This document shows, in pieces, positions 4,162 through 6,033 of a stretch of DNA of 6,033 nt. The stretch comes from Acidobacteriaceae bacterium. GTDB lineage: Bacteria; Acidobacteriota; Terriglobia; Terriglobales; Acidobacteriaceae. How positions within the stretch are numbered: position 1 is the first letter of the stretch; each line of letters opens with the position of its first letter. Location of the stretch: the NCBI GenBank assembly GCA_003162255.1, contig PMMJ01000291.1, forward strand, positions 1 through 6,033, written 5' to 3'. The position numbers and the translations under genes were made by a program. The notes beneath the pieces were generated by a model. That model saw only the letters and a program-made list of their open reading frames with translations. It had not been told where the DNA came from and did no database searches.

Positions 4162-6033
4162 ATGTCGCTCGACGAGTACAAACGAAAACGGCGCTTTGAA
4201 GAAACGCCCGAGCCTCCGCCTAAGCTTGAAAAACAATCGCGGCACCGCTTTTGCGTGCAGCGCCATGACGCGTCACGTCTGCACTACGATTTTCGCTTGG
4301 AGATGGAGGGCGTGCTCAAGTCGTGGGCCGTCCCCAAAGGCCCGTCGCTCGATCCCGCCGACAAGCGTCTGGCCATGCAGGTGGAGGATCATCCTGTCTC
4401 GTACTTTGATTTTGAAGGCACCATCCCCGAAGGCAATTACGGCGGCGGGACGGTGATGGTGTGGGACGCGGGTACGTGGGTTCCACTATCGCCGGTGCCC
4501 ATCAATGGCGAGTACGTTCCGGGCACAGAAAAAGAAGCAGCAGCCATGCTGGCGAAAGGCGATCTTAAGTTTCGCCTGAAAGGGAAACGGCTTAACGGCG
4601 ATTTCGCGCTCGTGCACATCAAGGCACGCCGAGCGGGAAGCAAAGGGAACGAATGGCTGTTGATCAAGAAGAAAGACGATCACGTCGTTGCTGGATTCGA
4701 CATTGACGCTTACGACAAATCCATTCTCACCGATCGCACCATGGCGGAGATCGCCGGGGACAAAGGCTCCGCGGAATGGAAGAGCAGCCGCCCTGCATCG
4801 CGCGGGAAAGTGAAGGCAGCTTGGCTGGCGGATGCAATCGCACGCGCCGACGCGAAGAAGAAGGCTTTAACCGCGAAGGACGCGGAGGGCGCGGAGAAAA
4901 ATAAGAACAAAAACCCAAGACGGGCTGCGCGGAATGTGGCTCATGCGAAGTCCTTGTCCGACGACATCGTGTCCAAAGTTGCTGGGTCCAAAGATTCTGT
5001 GTCTGAGTCCCGAAACAAGAAATCCTCCGCGAACTCTGCGTCCTCTGCGGTTCAAGCTCTCCCAGGCGCGGAGATGAAGCCGATGCCCGCGGTCATCCAC
5101 CCGATGCTGGCAACCCCGGTCGCGAAGGCCTTCGACGATTCCGACTGGCTGTTCGAAATTAAATGGGACGGCTACCGCGCCATCGCTTTTATCGAAGATG
5201 GCCGCGTGCGTCTGGTGTCGCGCAATCAGAATGACCTTACCGCTCAGTTTCTTGAACTTGGTCGTCTGCCACAATTCGTAAGCGCTCAGCGCGCCATCCT
5301 GGACGGAGAGATCGTCGCGCTCGATGAGGAGGGCCGCCCTTCGTTCAGCCTGATGCAGCAGCGCACGGGATTCCAGCCCGGTAAGCGCCGCCTAGCGAGG
5401 CGAGAAGGCGTGCCGGTCATCTACGATGCGTTCGATCTGCTCTACCTTGATGGCCTTGACCTGCGGCGCGTCACGCTTGAACAACGCAAGCAGTTGCTGA
5501 AAGACCGGATCAAAGTCGGCGAGGTTATTCAATTTTCCGACCACTACGCTGAGAAAGGTCTTGATCTTTTTAAAGCTGCAAAGCAGCGCGGACTGGAAGG
5601 CATCGTTGCCAAGAAGCGCACCAGTACCTACGAAGAGAGGCGCTCGCGCGATTGGCTTAAGATCAAAATCACGCAGCGTCAGGAGTGCGTCATTGGAGGC
5701 TACACCGATCCGGAGGGCAGTCGCGAATACTTTGGCGCGCTCGTGCTTGGCTTATATGATCCGCAAAAACGGCTGATTCACGTTGGGCAGGTGGGCACGG
5801 GGTTTGATGAGAAGATGCTCAAGGAAATGTTCGGTCGCCTGCAGCCGCTTAAGACGAAGCAGAATCCGTTTTATGGCGAGATTGGCGGACTGCGAAAGGT
5901 TCAGTTGGTGCATCCGGAGCTTGTTGCCGAAATCAAGTTTGCCGAGTGGACTCACGAAAGTGCCGAGGGAGGGATGAAGCTGCGTGCGCCGGTGTTTATG
6001 GGGCTCAGATTCGATAAATCGGCGGAAGAGTGA
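4162..6033 (+). CDS. ligD: LigD-type DNA repair protein: 3'-phosphoesterase plus ATP-dependent DNA ligase, no polymerase domain
   Basis: LigD cleans and seals double-strand breaks in bacterial non-homologous end joining with Ku. The product has 623 residues. The phosphoesterase domain (about 27-180) contains RHDASRLHYDFRLEMEG, with H35, H41, D43, R45, H77 and Y81 corresponding to the metal and phosphate ligands known in Pseudomonas LigD (H42, H48, D50, R52, H84, Y88). The ligase domain (about 313-615) has the nucleotidyl lysine K334 in EIKWDGYR, R354 in SRNQND, E383 in LDGEIVALD, YDAFDLLYLDG (421-431), EGIVAKK (479-485) and WLKIK (498-502), then the OB fold to the end. A charged, low-complexity linker (about 205-308) joins them. 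The protein stops after the ligase, so the primase/polymerase domain of full-length LigD is absent or encoded elsewhere. No Ku gene is in the window. The ATG at 4162 (MSLDEYKRKR) is the usual LigD N-terminus; the frame is open back to 3775 only because it overlaps the opposing gene. The linker contains a repeat element, listed separately. Confidence 0.93.
   Translation: MSLDEYKRKRRFEETPEPPPKLEKQSRHRFCVQRHDASRLHYDFRLEMEGVLKSWAVPKGPSLDPADKRLAMQVEDHPVSYFDFEGTIPEGNYGGGTVMVWDAGTWVPLSPVPINGEYVPGTEKEAAAMLAKGDLKFRLKGKRLNGDFALVHIKARRAGSKGNEWLLIKKKDDHVVAGFDIDAYDKSILTDRTMAEIAGDKGSAEWKSSRPASRGKVKAAWLADAIARADAKKKALTAKDAEGAEKNKNKNPRRAARNVAHAKSLSDDIVSKVAGSKDSVSESRNKKSSANSASSAVQALPGAEMKPMPAVIHPMLATPVAKAFDDSDWLFEIKWDGYRAIAFIEDGRVRLVSRNQNDLTAQFLELGRLPQFVSAQRAILDGEIVALDEEGRPSFSLMQQRTGFQPGKRRLARREGVPVIYDAFDLLYLDGLDLRRVTLEQRKQLLKDRIKVGEVIQFSDHYAEKGLDLFKAAKQRGLEGIVAKKRTSTYEERRSRDWLKIKITQRQECVIGGYTDPEGSREYFGALVLGLYDPQKRLIHVGQVGTGFDEKMLKEMFGRLQPLKTKQNPFYGEIGGLRKVQLVHPELVAEIKFAEWTHESAEGGMKLRAPVFMGLRFDKSAEE
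4866..5055. repeat. MITE-like element with 32-bp imperfect terminal inverted repeats, inside the ligD linker
   Basis: The left arm (4866-4897, starting TTTAACCGCGAAGGACGCGG) and the reverse complement of the right arm (5024-5055, starting TTGAACCGCAGAGGACGCAG) match at 25 of 32 positions. Each arm is itself made of 9-base near-repeats of the type GCGGAGGNC. The bases GC flank both ends (4864-4865 and 5056-5057); these could be a 2-bp target duplication or an extension of the palindrome. The element encodes LigD residues 236-298, a Lys/Ala/Ser-rich disordered linker (LTAKDAEGAEKNKNKN at its left end, SANSASSAVQ at its right). It carries no stop in the ligD frame. I recall similar TTTAACCGC(A/G)GAGG inverted repeats as common intergenic repeats in several bacterial groups; its dispersal here is not testable from one copy. 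Confidence 0.6.

Noticed and set aside
3954..4181. Upstream extension of the serine hydrolase to 4181
   Set aside because: It would put about 76 residues of repeat-derived sequence before an obvious signal peptide; the ATG at 3953 has a good ribosome site.
4866..4897. CRISPR or tandem repeat array suggested by the 9-base periodic units
   Set aside because: Only about three degenerate units without spacers; the inverted copy at 5024-5055 explains them as arms of a palindromic element.

Overview
The window looks like ordinary chromosomal DNA from a GC-rich soil-type bacterium, most likely an Acidobacteriota member. That assignment is an inference from three things: the ECF-like sigma factor with an N-terminal extension, secreted serine hydrolases with HGG motifs, and short palindromic repeats scattered between and inside genes. 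No rRNA, tRNA, CRISPR, transposase or phage gene is visible.

Layout, left to right. Positions 712 to 1 (minus strand) hold a sigma-70-family regulator that runs off the left edge. A 247-base divergent intergenic region (713-959) carries a perfect 12-bp stem hairpin. On the plus strand, 960-2072 encodes an exported protein resembling the DUF6569/ARPP-1 family. It converges, with only 14 bases between stop codons, on a minus-strand pair: a penicillin-binding-protein-like serine hydrolase (3953-2544), then a NUDIX hydrolase (2536-2087) 7 bases downstream, probably one operon. A second divergent intergenic region (3954-4161) is packed with short repeats and palindromes. From it the plus-strand gene for a LigD-type DNA repair ligase (4162-6033) is transcribed; it ends exactly at the right edge.

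The genes do not form one obvious pathway. LigD points to bacterial non-homologous end joining, but no Ku gene lies in the window and this LigD has only the phosphoesterase and ligase domains. The hydrolase/NUDIX pair and the DUF6569-like gene look like independent housekeeping or envelope functions. I found no convincing undescribed multi-gene system. The most interesting signal is a roughly 190-bp element with 32-bp imperfect terminal inverted repeats sitting in frame inside the linker of LigD, where it appears to have become protein sequence. Next come the repeat cluster between the hydrolase and ligD, and the Cys/His-containing N-terminal extension of the sigma factor.
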